DNA of 64,000 nucleotides. Origin: Lentisphaeria bacterium. GTDB lineage: Bacteria > Verrucomicrobiota > Lentisphaeria > Victivallales > Victivallaceae. Location of the stretch: positions 1-64,000 of the forward strand of contig JAFSTC010000055.1 in the NCBI GenBank assembly GCA_017450705.1. Direction: 5' to 3'. A program made the translations under genes and the position numbers. Shown in pieces: positions 33,267 to 41,368 of this stretch. How positions within the stretch are numbered: the first letter of the stretch is position 1; each line of letters starts with the position of its first letter. The notes beneath the pieces are model-generated. The model ran no database searches. It was not told the origin of the DNA and saw only the letters and a program-made list of their open reading frames with translations.

Positions 33267-34442
33267 TTATCTGGCGCCGGCGCGCCGGGGTTCCCGGTCG
33301 GGCTGGGTCGTGGCCAGCTGCTGTATCCACTCGACGCCGGGGAAGTAGTCGACGTAGAAGGCACGGATCAGTGTCTCCAGCCCCTTCACGCCGTACTCCC
33401 AATCCAGGATCTTGTCGCCGAGCTCGCGCCGGACATTGGTCTGGTCGAACTTGATGTCTCCGGAGAAATAGGGGAAGAGATCCCCCAGGAAACGCCCCAT
33501 CAGACGATCATCCTGAGTCTCCAGCTGCTTATGGGCCTCCACGGAAACACCGTCGAGGCGGAGGATCCGGCAGATGGTGTCTTCGATCTGCCGGGTCGTC
33601 ACAGGACTGTCTCCCGTAATGTGATACGCCTGATTCCGTACGGGTTTCTGGAACAGCGCCGTGACCGCCTCCTGAACGTAGTCGATGGGAACGAAATAAA
33701 CGTGTTCGGAGGGCTGTGTCGTGAAATTCAGGCCGATATCGAACCATTCGCGGGGATCGACGCCGGCCTTCGAACAGGCATGACTTTTCATTTTGCCGAG
33801 GAATTCGAGGACACGGTAAAAGGCAAGGGGCTTGCGGATCCGCCCGTCGGAGCGCCGCCCCGTGACGATGGCAGGACGGTAGACGGTGAAGGGGATCCCG
33901 GAGCCGCGGACGAGCATCTCGGCCTTGAATTTGCTCTCCTCGTACGGATTGTTGAAGCCGCTGTCGATCGGATTGTCTTCCATCGCCGTCCCGAAGAGCT
34001 TCCCTGCGACATAGGCCGTCCCGACGTAGTGGAACGCGGAGACTTTGAGCAGCTGTGCGAGACGGATGATGTTTTTCGTTCCTTCGTAATTGATCCGGAA
34101 GGTCTTGCCGGTGGGATCCTTGCCGAGATTCACGTCCGCGGCACAGTGGAACACCTCCGTGACGCCGGCAAGCCGGGGATCCCGGGCCAGCTCATCGGGA
34201 TCGATCGTGACCACATCCCCGTCGATGACGGTCATGGCTTTCAAAACCTTCTCGGCGATCTCCGGACAGCCGTCGAACCGGCACTCGTCCCTGACGATGG
34301 ACTCCGCCCGTTCCTCGGCCGATCGGCCGCCGCCGTGCCGCACGAGGCAGATGATACTGTAATCACTTCGCTGCCGAAACAGCTCCACGACAAACGCGCT
34401 TCCCACAAGTCCGGTGATACCGGTCACAAACAGCTTTTTCAT
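33267..34442 (-). CDS. Extended SDR / thioester-reductase-like NAD(P)-binding protein
   Basis: 391 residues. TGITGLVGSA (residues 7-16) is the NAD(P)-binding glycine motif of extended SDRs; HCAADVNLG, YVGTAYVAG and YEESKFKAE (Tyr-x3-Lys catalytic pair) follow in order. The closest architecture is NAD-binding_4: male-sterility/fatty acyl-CoA reductase and thioester-reductase domains, which release aldehydes or alcohols from thioesters. No PKS or NRPS partner is adjacent, so a stand-alone reductase of acyl or sugar substrates is possible. It is upstream of hisF with a 16-base gap. RBS is weak. Confidence 0.78.
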   Translation of the reverse strand: MKKLFVTGITGLVGSAFVVELFRQRSDYSIICLVRHGGGRSAEERAESIVRDECRFDGCPEIAEKVLKAMTVIDGDVVTIDPDELARDPRLAGVTEVFHCAADVNLGKDPTGKTFRINYEGTKNIIRLAQLLKVSAFHYVGTAYVAGKLFGTAMEDNPIDSGFNNPYEESKFKAEMLVRGSGIPFTVYRPAIVTGRRSDGRIRKPLAFYRVLEFLGKMKSHACSKAGVDPREWFDIGLNFTTQPSEHVYFVPIDYVQEAVTALFQKPVRNQAYHITGDSPVTTRQIEDTICRILRLDGVSVEAHKQLETQDDRLMGRFLGDLFPYFSGDIKFDQTNVRRELGDKILDWEYGVKGLETLIRAFYVDYFPGVEWIQQLATTQPDREPRRAGAR

Positions 34443-34564
34443 AAGAGTTACCGCAAATTTACACCCTGATGTTGTACGAACTTACACTCGCAGATGACTT
34501 ACGATTGGTAAACATACACCCCTTTTCGCAGTTATGCAAGTAAAAAAAGCAAAATAAATCGACT

Positions 34565-35269
34565 TTATACCGTAAAATCCTCTTTTTTGTCACAGTACCG
34601 CGTAGGATCGGGGAGCCCGGCCTCGATGAACCCCGCGCGCCGCAGACGGCAGCTGGCACATTTTCCGCAGGCCCGACCGGCCTCGTCCGGAGAATAGCAG
34701 CTGACCGTCAGGGAGTAGTCGACGCCGAGCTTCGTTCCCAGTTTGACGATCTCGGCCTTACTGAGATCCTGAAGCGGCGTCTCCACGTTCCACGACCATC
34801 CTTCGTCCGCGGAACGCGTTCCGAGCGTGACTGTTTGCCGGAACGACTCGATGAATTTCGCCCGGCAGTCGGGATAGTTCGAATAGTCGACGCTGTTCAC
34901 GCCGATGAAAATGTGACGCGCTCCGAGCGTCTCCGCCCAGGCCGAAGCCACGGAGAGAAAGACAAGGTTTCTCGCGGGAACGTAGGTGATGGGGATCCCC
35001 TCGGCAGGTCCCTCGGGAACGGGAAGGCTCCTGTCCGTCAGCGCCGACCCTCCCCACTGCGACAGATCCAGTTTGAAGATGCGGTGATCGCGGCAATGCT
35101 GACTTGCGGCGACAGCCCTTGCCGCCGCAAGTTCACAGCTGTGACGCTGACCGTAGTCAAAACTCAGCGCATGGACGCGGAACCCCCTGCTGAACGCGAT
35201 GGCCAGACAGGTCGCGGAATCGGCACCGCCGCTCAGCAGAACAACGGCATCTTTCTGAAAATCACTCAT
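34565..35269 (-). CDS. queC: 7-cyano-7-deazaguanine (preQ0) synthase QueC
   Basis: 234 residues. QueC is an ATP-dependent amidotransferase-like enzyme that turns 7-carboxy-7-deazaguanine into preQ0. The PP-loop SGGADS is at 13-18; the C-terminal cysteine cluster (CYSPDEAGRACGKCASC) is the zinc site of the family. ATG 35269 is preceded by AGGAG that overlaps the stop of queE, so the genes are coupled; a longer in-frame start at 35395 lies inside queE and is not needed. Last gene of the queD-queE-queC cluster. Confidence 0.93.
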   Translation of the reverse strand: MSDFQKDAVVLLSGGADSATCLAIAFSRGFRVHALSFDYGQRHSCELAAARAVAASQHCRDHRIFKLDLSQWGGSALTDRSLPVPEGPAEGIPITYVPARNLVFLSVASAWAETLGARHIFIGVNSVDYSNYPDCRAKFIESFRQTVTLGTRSADEGWSWNVETPLQDLSKAEIVKLGTKLGVDYSLTVSCYSPDEAGRACGKCASCRLRRAGFIEAGLPDPTRYCDKKEDFTV

Positions 35270-35280
35270 TCGCGCTTCTC

Positions 35281-35919
35281 CTAAACACCCCTCCGGTCCC
35301 CCCAGATGATCTTGTGCAGCTGCAGCTGCAGACGGAACGGCTGCGCCGACGCGAGGACCCAGCCGGCCAGCTCGCCGAGATCGACCCGCCCCCACACGGG
35401 GGAGACCAGCAGATGAGGCGTCTTCGATGCCAGGGCATACCTGGCGCAGACAGCCTCGGCAAACTCGAAATCACGCTTCGACGAGACGACGAACTTGACC
35501 TCGTCACGCGGCGTGAGTCCCGCATAATTTTCGGACAGCATGCGATCGCTCATGCCCGAATCCGGCAGTTTGCAGTCCACGATCCGCCGGACCTGCGCCG
35601 GAACGTCCCCGATAGGCCGCGCCCCGTTGGTTTCGAGCATGACCTCGAATCCCCTTTCAAGCAGCGCCCGGCACAGTGCGGGCGTCTCCTCCTGGAGAAG
35701 CGGCTCCCCCCCCGTGATCTCGACCAGCGGGATCCCCGATCTCTCCGCAAGACGCGTCAGCTCTCCGATGCTCATCTCTCTGCCGCCCGACGCGGCATAC
35801 CGGGTGTCGCAGTAACGGCAGGCCAGATCGCATCCCTCCAGACGGATGAAAAAACACTTGCGGCCGGCCTGGGTCGATTCCCCCTGGATACTGACGAATG
35901 TTTCAACGACGCGGAGCAT
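35281..35919 (-). CDS. queE: 7-carboxy-7-deazaguanine synthase QueE (radical SAM)
   Basis: 212 residues. The [4Fe-4S] cluster cysteines are C30, C34 and C37 (CDLACRYC, C-x3-C-x2-C), in the compact QueE form. It makes the 7-deazaguanine ring from 6-carboxy-tetrahydropterin. ISIQGES-like VSIQGES at 9-15 and GGEP are typical. It starts two bases after queD and ends 11 bases before queC, in reaction order D, E, C. Predicted cytoplasmic. Confidence 0.93.
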   Translation of the reverse strand: MLRVVETFVSIQGESTQAGRKCFFIRLEGCDLACRYCDTRYAASGGREMSIGELTRLAERSGIPLVEITGGEPLLQEETPALCRALLERGFEVMLETNGARPIGDVPAQVRRIVDCKLPDSGMSDRMLSENYAGLTPRDEVKFVVSSKRDFEFAEAVCARYALASKTPHLLVSPVWGRVDLGELAGWVLASAQPFRLQLQLHKIIWGDRRGV

Positions 35920-35921
35920 CT

Positions 35922-36293
35922 TCAGTTCTCGAAGTACACGACGTCCGAATTTTCCGACTCTCCGACCTTGACCCGGTTGACCTTGATCTCGTCGGTATTG
36001 AGTTTTTTGCTCATGCGCCGATAAATGCTGCGGGCGAGGATCTCGCTGGTCGGATTGACTTCGGCGAACTCCGGCAGCTCGGAGAGATTGTGGTGATCGT
36101 AAGCGCCGATGACATCGTCGAGAGCTTTTTTCAGCTTTTTGAAATCGAGGGCGATGCCGATCTCGTTGAGTTCGCTTGCATGGACCGTGACGACGACGGA
36201 GTAGTTGTGTCCGTGAAGATTGCGGCAGTCGCCGTCGTAGCCGCGGAGCCGGTGGGCCGCCGCAAAGGTCCTTCGTATCTCTATTTCAAACAT
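35922..36293 (-). CDS. queD: 6-carboxy-5,6,7,8-tetrahydropterin synthase QueD
   Basis: 123 residues. Zinc ligands H14, H27 and H29 (AAHRL, HGHN), catalytic cysteine C23 (GDC), and the family DHHNL block mark QueD/PTPS-like enzymes. It converts 7,8-dihydroneopterin triphosphate to CPH4, the first committed step of queuosine synthesis. The ATG lies within the 3' end of the YceD gene (13-base overlap). FolE (GTP cyclohydrolase) and QueF are not in the window. Confidence 0.93.
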   Translation of the reverse strand: MFEIEIRRTFAAAHRLRGYDGDCRNLHGHNYSVVVTVHASELNEIGIALDFKKLKKALDDVIGAYDHHNLSELPEFAEVNPTSEILARSIYRRMSKKLNTDEIKVNRVKVGESENSDVVYFEN

Positions 36294-36793
36294 GGATCGT
36301 TACCTCCCTTTTTGTTTTTTTTACCGTCCAGCTCCAGTCTGTCGAGCTCGCCCCACGCGAGGGCGCCGCCCGGGGAAACGGTGCAGCTGCACTTCCCCCG
36401 GTTGAGATTTTTGCCGCACACGGGGCAGAGCCCCCTGCAGTCCTCCCGGCACAGCAGGATCATCGGCAGTTCCAGAAGAAGCTCCGAACGGATGTCCTCC
36501 GAAATATCGACCTCTTCCGGCGCCCGGGCAAGATCGACGAAAAACTCGATCTCCCCGGCGGAGATCTCCCGTTCGACCCTGTCGAGACAGCGTCCGCATT
36601 CGCCGGAAATGACGGTGCGGCACGAACCGGAGACCAGCGCTCCTCCGGAGACGCGCGATACGCGCAGATCGTAATCGACTCCGGAAGAAGCCGCGTAGAC
36701 GTCGTCGGAAGCCAGTTCAAGAAAACCGGCAGGCTCCGTCCCCTGAAGTTCGATGGGCTCCTTGTCCAGCCGCGCGACGGAAAATTTGATCAT
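36281..36793 (-). CDS. yceD: YceD/DUF177-family protein
   Basis: 170 residues. Two cysteine pairs are visible: CGRC (about 66-69) and CRGLCPVCGKNLN (about 117-129), the signature of YceD/DUF177, which is linked to 23S rRNA accumulation and is often beside rpmF. Here no rpmF follows; queD overlaps its end by 13 bases and MarR overlaps its start (ATGA). The C-terminus is Lys-rich. The function in ribosome biogenesis is from the family. Confidence 0.85.
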   Translation of the reverse strand: MIKFSVARLDKEPIELQGTEPAGFLELASDDVYAASSGVDYDLRVSRVSGGALVSGSCRTVISGECGRCLDRVEREISAGEIEFFVDLARAPEEVDISEDIRSELLLELPMILLCREDCRGLCPVCGKNLNRGKCSCTVSPGGALAWGELDRLELDGKKNKKGGNDPCLK

Positions 36794-37275
36794 GACGTGC
36801 CGCCCTGTTCTCCGGAGGGCGTCCCCGCGGCATAATCGTTCCAGAGGCGCAAAACTTTTGCAAATATCTCCCGTTCCCCCGGATCGACCGTTTTCATGAA
36901 ATCGGCCGTGAGCCGATCGAACAGCTGCTCGCTCTGCCGGAAACGCTGCTGGAATTCGCCGGAGATGCGGATGGAAATGGCCCGGCGGTCCGTCGGATTT
37001 TCCTCGCGGGTGAAAACCCCCTTCCGGACGAGCGTGTTGACCATCTCACTGGCCGCCGCCGGAGTGATCCCCAGTTTTTCCGCAAGAAACTTCAAAGAGA
37101 GTCCGGGCGCATCCTCCCGACCGCAGACGTAGACGCACTGGATCATCCGCAGCTGATTGTAGGTCAGCTTGTAAAAAATCTTGTCCTCGGAGCCGCGGTT
37201 CCGCTCGCGCATGTAGCCGCCGATGCGGAACACCGCTCTCCAAAGGTCGCTGCAGCCGGTCTCTGTCTTTTTCAA
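36790..37275 (-). CDS. MarR-family transcriptional regulator
   Basis: 161 residues with TTG start at 37275. The start overlaps the stop of the upstream gene as TTGA, has GGAG seven bases before it, and gives the normal MarR length; the fold begins with LWRAVFRIGGY. The winged helix is complete: LTYNQLRMIQCVY, LAEKLGITPAAASEMVNTLVRKG and the wing NPTDRRAISI. The end overlaps yceD (ATGA). Position at the head of the que genes suggests control of them or of its own operon; the effector is unknown. Confidence 0.82.
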   Translation of the reverse strand: MKKTETGCSDLWRAVFRIGGYMRERNRGSEDKIFYKLTYNQLRMIQCVYVCGREDAPGLSLKFLAEKLGITPAAASEMVNTLVRKGVFTREENPTDRRAISIRISGEFQQRFRQSEQLFDRLTADFMKTVDPGEREIFAKVLRLWNDYAAGTPSGEQGGTS

Positions 37276-37901
37276 AATCCGCTCCGATCGACGGGAAACA
37301 ACTCCGGTTCGAGGAACCCCTCCGGCAGACGCCGTCTTTTGCGGAAATTCCGGGTGATCCCGCATTTCCGCCGGGCCTCCGCCCAGCTGCCGTTGCCCAG
37401 CTTCCGGATCCCGTAAGCCAGAAGATAGGAAAAATTCTTGCGCATGTTCGGATAGGCGAGATTCTCCCCGCTCTCGAACAAATTGATGATCTCCTCCCGG
37501 ATCTCCTCGGCGGTAAGTCTGCGCCTTTGCCGGATGGTGTTGTAGTCGACGCCCGCGGCGACGACGGCGGTGTTCCACGCGCCGAACTTGTGGATCGCCG
37601 CCATGTAGAGCGCCCGGCAGTTGAGCTGGACGAACTGACAGGAGACGGGTTCGTGTTTTTCGACCCGTCGGCGGATCTCGGTCACGACATCGCGCTTTTC
37701 CCACTTCCTGTACTTGCGGATGCCGTCGTAATCCAAACCGGCCGCGGTGATCGCGTTCTTCCAGGAGCCGAAGATGCGGCAGCCGGCCGAATACAGGTCG
37801 GAGTGGTGAACGGAAACATAATGCGAACTCAATGGTTCGTTCCCGTACATACCTGTTATCCTGTCACAGACGAGCTGATCGTTCCAAAGTTTTACGAACA
37901 T
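37272..37901 (-). CDS. Protein with three homing-endonuclease-associated-type repeats
   Basis: 209 residues. Three units of about 60 residues recur: LYSAGCRIFGSWKNAITAAG, LYMAAIHKFGAWNTAVVAAG and LLAYGIRKLGNGSWAEARRK, each followed by a helical Arg/Lys/Glu-rich segment. The pattern L...A...FGSWN.A...AG matches what I remember of the HNH_repeat/homing-endonuclease-associated repeat, a small DNA-binding element. No nuclease motif is seen, so a DNA-binding or regulatory role is more likely than cleavage. TTGA overlap couples it to the MarR gene, suggesting they act together. Confidence in the family is moderate. Confidence 0.6.
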   Translation of the reverse strand: MFVKLWNDQLVCDRITGMYGNEPLSSHYVSVHHSDLYSAGCRIFGSWKNAITAAGLDYDGIRKYRKWEKRDVVTEIRRRVEKHEPVSCQFVQLNCRALYMAAIHKFGAWNTAVVAAGVDYNTIRQRRRLTAEEIREEIINLFESGENLAYPNMRKNFSYLLAYGIRKLGNGSWAEARRKCGITRNFRKRRRLPEGFLEPELFPVDRSGF

Positions 37902-37929
37902 GCCGCGATGTCATCCTTTCCCTGAAAAA

Positions 37930-38466
37930 CTAAAACATCTCGCGACGGCGCCTGCGGAGCGTTTCCGTTCCGGTTTTGACGAGAGCCAGCAGCTGGGTCT
38001 TTCTCTCTTCCGGCGGCAGGGCGAGAAAGAGCCCCATCAGCAGATTTTCCTCTTCCGACAGACTTTTGAAAGTGGTCGGCGCGGCATCGGCGGCTCCCGC
38101 CGCGCGAAGAGCGGCCGCGGCCGCCTTTCTCTGGGAATCGTTCAGGATATCGAAGACATCCAGCAGGACCTTCTGGTCGCTGAGCATATCCACCAGTTCG
38201 AGATGGCGGCGGTAGGGCGAACCGATCCGGGGCGGAGGACTGTTTTTGGGTTCGGGACCGAGAAGAAGCGGTTTGAGCGTGGGATAGATCTTGTCCCACG
38301 TCTCCACCCGGGCGTTCCTCGCTCTCCGGTTGATAAAACGGCGCAGAAGTTCGATCCGCACCCCCGTGACACGGGAAAACTCCGCGAGGGAAAACGCGTT
38401 GATGCAGCTCTCGAGTGCCTTCGCGGCATCCTCGCTGAATTTCTTGTGACTGCCTTTCTTATCCAT
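37930..38466 (-). CDS. HTH-domain protein (XRE/phage-repressor-like), 178 residues
   Basis: The first 75 residues read as a helix-turn-helix: ALESCINAFSLAEFSRVTGV, then ELLRRFINRRARNARVETWD and KIYPTLKPLL, the shape of XRE/Cro proteins that choose a sequence and dimerise. The rest is helical and Ala/Leu-rich, ending in a basic RRRRREMF tail. No enzymatic motif. It lies 40 bases after the lipoprotein gene and 28 before the repeat protein, on the same strand. Function unknown; a regulator is a reasonable guess. Confidence 0.6.
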   Translation of the reverse strand: MDKKGSHKKFSEDAAKALESCINAFSLAEFSRVTGVRIELLRRFINRRARNARVETWDKIYPTLKPLLLGPEPKNSPPPRIGSPYRRHLELVDMLSDQKVLLDVFDILNDSQRKAAAAALRAAGAADAAPTTFKSLSEEENLLMGLFLALPPEERKTQLLALVKTGTETLRRRRREMF

Positions 38467-38506
38467 GATACGACCTCGATTTTGAAGATAAAACGGGCTC
38501 TCTGTT

Positions 38507-40246
38507 TCAACGGGATCCCAAAAGAGCGTCCAGACGCGACGCGCGGGCAATGAGCTCCGTGAAATCCTCCTCGCTGTAGGAGAACTTCGTGTGCAGAAAC
38601 CCCGCCATCCGCCTGACGCTTGTGCAATTTTCAAGTTTGAACGAGGCGACGCTGCCGTCGTTGAAGATGACGTGAAACAGGTCGCTGTGATTTTCGGGAC
38701 GGTCGACAAGGAGGGGCAGTTTCGCACCGCCGCCTTTCCTCCAGGCGCCGAAGTAGACGTAACTGCAGCTGCTGAAATCCAGCAGCTCGGGCCCGGGCGC
38801 GGCGGTTTCCTCCATTCCGGCAAGGACGAGGTCGGCAGGCGCGATGCCGCCGTCGGCAAGGAGTTTACGCAGGCCGGGGATGTCCGATTCGGCGGGGACG
38901 CTCCCGTGTTTTTTCGCGTAGGCCGTCAGCGCGGCCGCGATTTTCCGCAAATTTCCCTCGCAGGCGGAGATGCCCTCGGCCTCCAGGCGGGCTTCGGATC
39001 CGGGCTTTTCCATTTTCTGCTGCGGCGGAGGGACCGTCGCCCGGGGCAGCAGGGGAGAGAGCTCATCCCAGTGTGCCGCGAGAAGGAGCACTGGAGCGAC
39101 GAAAACGGAGACGATATCCGTTGTCGGGATGTCGAATCCGCTGTTGGAAGTGACCGAAAGCCCATCCTTTTCCCGCCTGACGACGACCAGCTGAGGCCGG
39201 TCGAAATCGGCGGGATCGATGGAAATGCCGCCGAATTTTTGCGGTAGCGTGACGGTTTTGGTCTCGGGACGGGTCCCCGCGGAATAAAACACGGCGACCC
39301 CCTCCTCCGGCATGCCGCGGGAAAGACGGAGGAAGTCCGGCTGGCGGGCAAGTCCGCCGTCGGAGGAACAGAAGTGTTCCTTTGCCTCGGCGCAAGAGAA
39401 AATCACGAGCCGGTCATCGGCGCCGGTGCACACCATGGTGCATTTTGCCCCGGGAAGCCGCAGCGTGATCTCCGTGTCGCCGACTTTCGCAGAGGGCAGA
39501 TTCCCGGCAAGCTCCGAAAGCCGCTTGAAAAGACGCAGTTTCCTGTCGGGGAGCGTCAGGACGAAATCATGGTATTTCCCGCTGGTCCTCCGGGCAAACA
39601 CGACGAATCCCCACTCGCCGGAGATCCCCTCGCAAAGTTCGCGGATCCCGGTCTTGAAAAGCATCCGGCAGGAGACGGCGAGCTTTTCTCTGCCGAGGGA
39701 ACTCCTTTCCAGCATATCTCCCAGCGGGGCAAGATCGAGAATGAAATCTCCCGCGAAAAGGGTGTCGGCGGGCAGCCCCGATATCTCCCCGGCAAGGGGA
39801 CGGTTCCGCTTCCCCGGTATCGACCAGAAAACGCCCGCATTTTCCTCGGGCAGGAGGTAAAATGTCCTGTTCCGGAACGTCGTTTCCAGCGCATCGGGAA
39901 TGGGGACGGAACTTGCTCCGCTCCACCGGCAGGCGGTGATCCCGGACATCCGGACCGCAAGTTCCACGACGGAGGTCACGATCATCAGCCGCTCGTCGCC
40001 GGCCTTTTCCGAAATCCGGTCCTCCAGCAGAGACCGCTGGAAGCTTCTGAAAAAAGTCTTCGCCTCCCGGTACAGAGGGCCGTTGTCGGAGATCCTGTAG
40101 TAGCTCCCGCCGCGGTCGAGATGCGCGGCAACGGCGTCGAAGGCGGCCTCCTCGGGGGTGCAGCAGCCGCCCGTGATCACGACGCAAAGCACCGCGAAAA
40201 CGACCGACGCAATAAAAACACCGATCCTGCGTTTCGTCGTGCCCAC
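38507..40246 (-). CDS. Lipoprotein of unknown function with pseudopilin-like C-terminal region
   Basis: 579 residues from a GTG with a strong GGGGAGG upstream. The lipobox VVITGGCC predicts lipidation. The first 380 residues read like DUF3352-type mixed alpha-beta repeats. The last 150 resemble the globular half of H-x9-DG pseudopilins: CEGNLRKIAAALTAYAKKHG, LPLLVDRPENHSD and NDGSVASFKL. No prepilin helix is present, so this would be a lipid-anchored protein sharing a domain with the pseudopilins. It follows asd by 17 bases; no functional link is evident. Confidence 0.62.
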   Translation of the reverse strand: MGTTKRRIGVFIASVVFAVLCVVITGGCCTPEEAAFDAVAAHLDRGGSYYRISDNGPLYREAKTFFRSFQRSLLEDRISEKAGDERLMIVTSVVELAVRMSGITACRWSGASSVPIPDALETTFRNRTFYLLPEENAGVFWSIPGKRNRPLAGEISGLPADTLFAGDFILDLAPLGDMLERSSLGREKLAVSCRMLFKTGIRELCEGISGEWGFVVFARRTSGKYHDFVLTLPDRKLRLFKRLSELAGNLPSAKVGDTEITLRLPGAKCTMVCTGADDRLVIFSCAEAKEHFCSSDGGLARQPDFLRLSRGMPEEGVAVFYSAGTRPETKTVTLPQKFGGISIDPADFDRPQLVVVRREKDGLSVTSNSGFDIPTTDIVSVFVAPVLLLAAHWDELSPLLPRATVPPPQQKMEKPGSEARLEAEGISACEGNLRKIAAALTAYAKKHGSVPAESDIPGLRKLLADGGIAPADLVLAGMEETAAPGPELLDFSSCSYVYFGAWRKGGGAKLPLLVDRPENHSDLFHVIFNDGSVASFKLENCTSVRRMAGFLHTKFSYSEEDFTELIARASRLDALLGSR

Positions 40247-40263
40247 GTGTGCCCCTCCCCTTC

Positions 40264-41268
40264 TCAGAGATGCTCGGCGATCTGAACGGCGTTGAGCGCC
40301 GCGCCCTTGAGGACCTGGTCTCCGGCGACGAAGATATCCAGTCCGCGCCGGTCGTCACGGGAGATGTCCTGACGGATGCGTCCGACCAGAACGTCGTACT
40401 TCTCCGTCGCATCGATCGGCATGGGATAAAGCTTGTTCGCGGGATCGTCGACGACCTTGACGCCGGGAGCGGCAGCGAGAATGGCCCGCGCCTCATCGGG
40501 CGTGACCTCGTCGGCAAATTCCAGATTCAGCGCCTCGGAGTGAGCCCTGAGAACGGGGACCCGAACGCAGGTGCAGGTGACTCTGATCGAGTCGTCGTGG
40601 AGCATCTTGCGGGTCTCGTTGAGCATTTTGAGCTCTTCCTTCGTGTAGGCATTGTCGAGGAAAACGTCGATGTGAGGGATCAGGTTGAAACCGATCCTGT
40701 GCGCAAAGGCTTTGGGCTCGATCGGCTGACCGTCGAGCAGCTGCCGGGTCTGGGTGAGCAGTTCGTCCATGCCCTTGGCGCCGGCGCCGCTGGCGGCCTG
40801 ATAGGTGGCGGCCACGAGGCGGCGGAGCTTCTTCGCCCGGTGCAGGGGGGCGACGGCCACCAGCATGATGATGGTGGAGCAGTTGGGATTGGCGATGACG
40901 CCGTGATGTTTGGCGATGTCCTCGGGATTGACCTCGGGAACGACCAGCGGCACATCGGGCTCGAGCCGGAAGGCGCTGGAGTTGTCGATCATGACCGCGC
41001 CCGCGTCGACGACGCTCCGGCGGAACTTCTTCGAAATGTCTCCGCCCGCGCTGAACAGGGCGATGTCGATCCCCTTGAAGGAATTCTCCGTCATCTCCTC
41101 GATGACCACATCCTCACCGCGGAATTTCATGGTCTTCCCCGCGGAGCGGGCGGAAGCCAGAAGGCGAAGGTTTTTCACCGGGAAATTTCTCTTCTCCAGC
41201 GTTTTGACCATTTCGACACCGACAGCGCCCGTGGCGCCGGCGACGGCAACGTTAAAGCTTTTCGACAT
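40264..41268 (-). CDS. asd: Aspartate-semialdehyde dehydrogenase
   Basis: 334 residues, normal for Asd. GATGAVG (11-17) binds NADP; the catalytic cysteine is C130 in NPNCST; the C-terminal FVAGDQVLKGAALNAVQ matches the family end. It reduces aspartyl phosphate to the semialdehyde for lysine/diaminopimelate, threonine and methionine. The promoter at 41316 interlocks with that of ligA. It is the first gene of a long co-directional run to queC, and may be transcribed with several unrelated genes. Cytoplasmic. Confidence 0.93.
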   Translation of the reverse strand: MSKSFNVAVAGATGAVGVEMVKTLEKRNFPVKNLRLLASARSAGKTMKFRGEDVVIEEMTENSFKGIDIALFSAGGDISKKFRRSVVDAGAVMIDNSSAFRLEPDVPLVVPEVNPEDIAKHHGVIANPNCSTIIMLVAVAPLHRAKKLRRLVAATYQAASGAGAKGMDELLTQTRQLLDGQPIEPKAFAHRIGFNLIPHIDVFLDNAYTKEELKMLNETRKMLHDDSIRVTCTCVRVPVLRAHSEALNLEFADEVTPDEARAILAAAPGVKVVDDPANKLYPMPIDATEKYDVLVGRIRQDISRDDRRGLDIFVAGDQVLKGAALNAVQIAEHL

Positions 41269-41315
41269 GTTCAGTCATCTCCATTCTTGCATTCCGCATG
41301 TTGGCATTTGGGATT

Positions 41316-41344
41316 AATATAATCCAATACCTTGAAAAATGCAA
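41316..41344 (-). promoter_or_regulatory. asd promoter, interlocked with ligA promoter
   Basis: Minus strand: -35 TTGCAT (41344-41339), 17 bp spacer, -10 TATATT (41321-41316). Its -35 box is one base from the -35 box of ligA, so two polymerases cannot bind at once. Confidence 0.7.
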
Positions 41345-41360
41345 CCGGAGACGCTATATT
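41332..41360 (+). promoter_or_regulatory. ligA promoter with nearly no leader
   Basis: -35 TTGAAA (41332-41337), 17 bp spacer, -10 TATATT (41355-41360). The expected start site near 41367 is about two bases before the ATG at 41369, and no RBS is present, so ligA mRNA is probably leaderless. Confidence 0.7.
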
Positions 41361-41368
41361 TATGCGCT

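Noticed and set aside
36790-37704. A 304-residue form of the MarR protein
   Set aside because: The upstream half is antisense-like filler inside the repeat-protein gene; TTG 37275 with its RBS and TTGA overlap gives normal MarR length.
36290-38510. A preQ1 riboswitch before the que genes
   Set aside because: The genes upstream overlap or nearly touch, leaving no leader, and no preQ1 aptamer pattern was found.
37930-38859. A 309-residue form of the HTH protein
   Set aside because: The extension overlaps the lipoprotein gene in another frame and is Ser/Pro/Arg-rich; ATG 38466 has an RBS.
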